DNA of 28,467 nucleotides, taken from positions 117,871 to 146,337 of the forward strand of contig BFEA01000627.1 of NCBI GenBank assembly GCA_003427395.1, read 5' to 3'. This DNA comes from Chara braunii. Lineage: Eukaryota > Streptophyta > Charophyceae > Charales > Characeae. Within the stretch, counting starts at the first letter, position 1. Each line of letters opens with the position of its first letter. The notes below the pieces were generated by a model, which saw only the letters and a program-made list of their open reading frames with translations, was not told where the DNA came from and did no database searches. The position numbers and the translations under genes were made by a program. Positions 28,393 through 28,467 of the stretch are shown piece by piece.

Positions 28393-28467
<75 letters not shown>
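28393..28467. repeat. CT dinucleotide microsatellite at the window end
   Basis: Uninterrupted CT repeats running off the end of the window, about 37 units visible. Confidence 0.97.

Overview
The window looks like a transposon-packed piece of a plant-lineage nuclear genome, most likely a streptophyte alga of the Chara type. That is inference. It rests on coding exons of an axonemal dynein heavy chain (flagellar dynein genes occur in green lineages with swimming sperm and are absent from most seed plants), very long introns full of retrotransposons, L1-like LINEs and a Ty3/gypsy element, and a short plant-type TAAACCC telomere-like run. I saw no bacterial-type operons, tRNA, rRNA or CRISPR array.

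The only host gene I can support is the dynein heavy chain on the + strand. Three exons encode about 322 consecutive residues around the AAA3 module: 3418-3714, 5936-6178 (Walker A GNAGTGKT) and 13614-14039 (Walker B). All junctions are phase 0. The first intron (3715-5935) is best read as GC-AG, the second (6179-13613) is 7.4 kb, and the third starts at 14040 and does not end inside the window.

The rest is mobile DNA lying in those introns. 1-3.1 kb: a degraded LINE ORF2 (endonuclease plus reverse transcriptase). 4.8-5.3 kb: a 458-bp retroposon with a 14-bp target-site duplication. 6.5-6.9 kb: a Ty3/gypsy pol C-terminal relic, perhaps followed by LTR-like sequence. 8.3-12.7 kb: two LINE 3' halves head to head, with more copies of a shared retroposon tail. 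14667-24918: an almost complete Ty3/gypsy element on the - strand, with both LTRs, an initiator-tRNA-Met-type primer binding site, intact gag, and pol reached by a -1 frameshift at A AAA AAC directly before the gag stop. Its pol carries four in-frame stops, all explicable by C-to-T change, plus a pair of compensating frameshifts. The 3' LTR carries a 370-bp hAT-like MITE with an 8-bp target duplication; the 5' LTR keeps the empty site but carries its own 749-bp insert bounded by simple repeats. 24.9-28.5 kb holds a LINE crumb, a 327-bp tandem duplication and a terminal CT array.

Assembly warning: 24622-24659 is the Nextera (Tn5) mate-pair junction adapter, not organismal DNA. It sits at the LTR position that is an N gap in the other LTR. 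Isolated single Ns also mark the repeats. Continuity around 23.7-24.8 kb should not be trusted.
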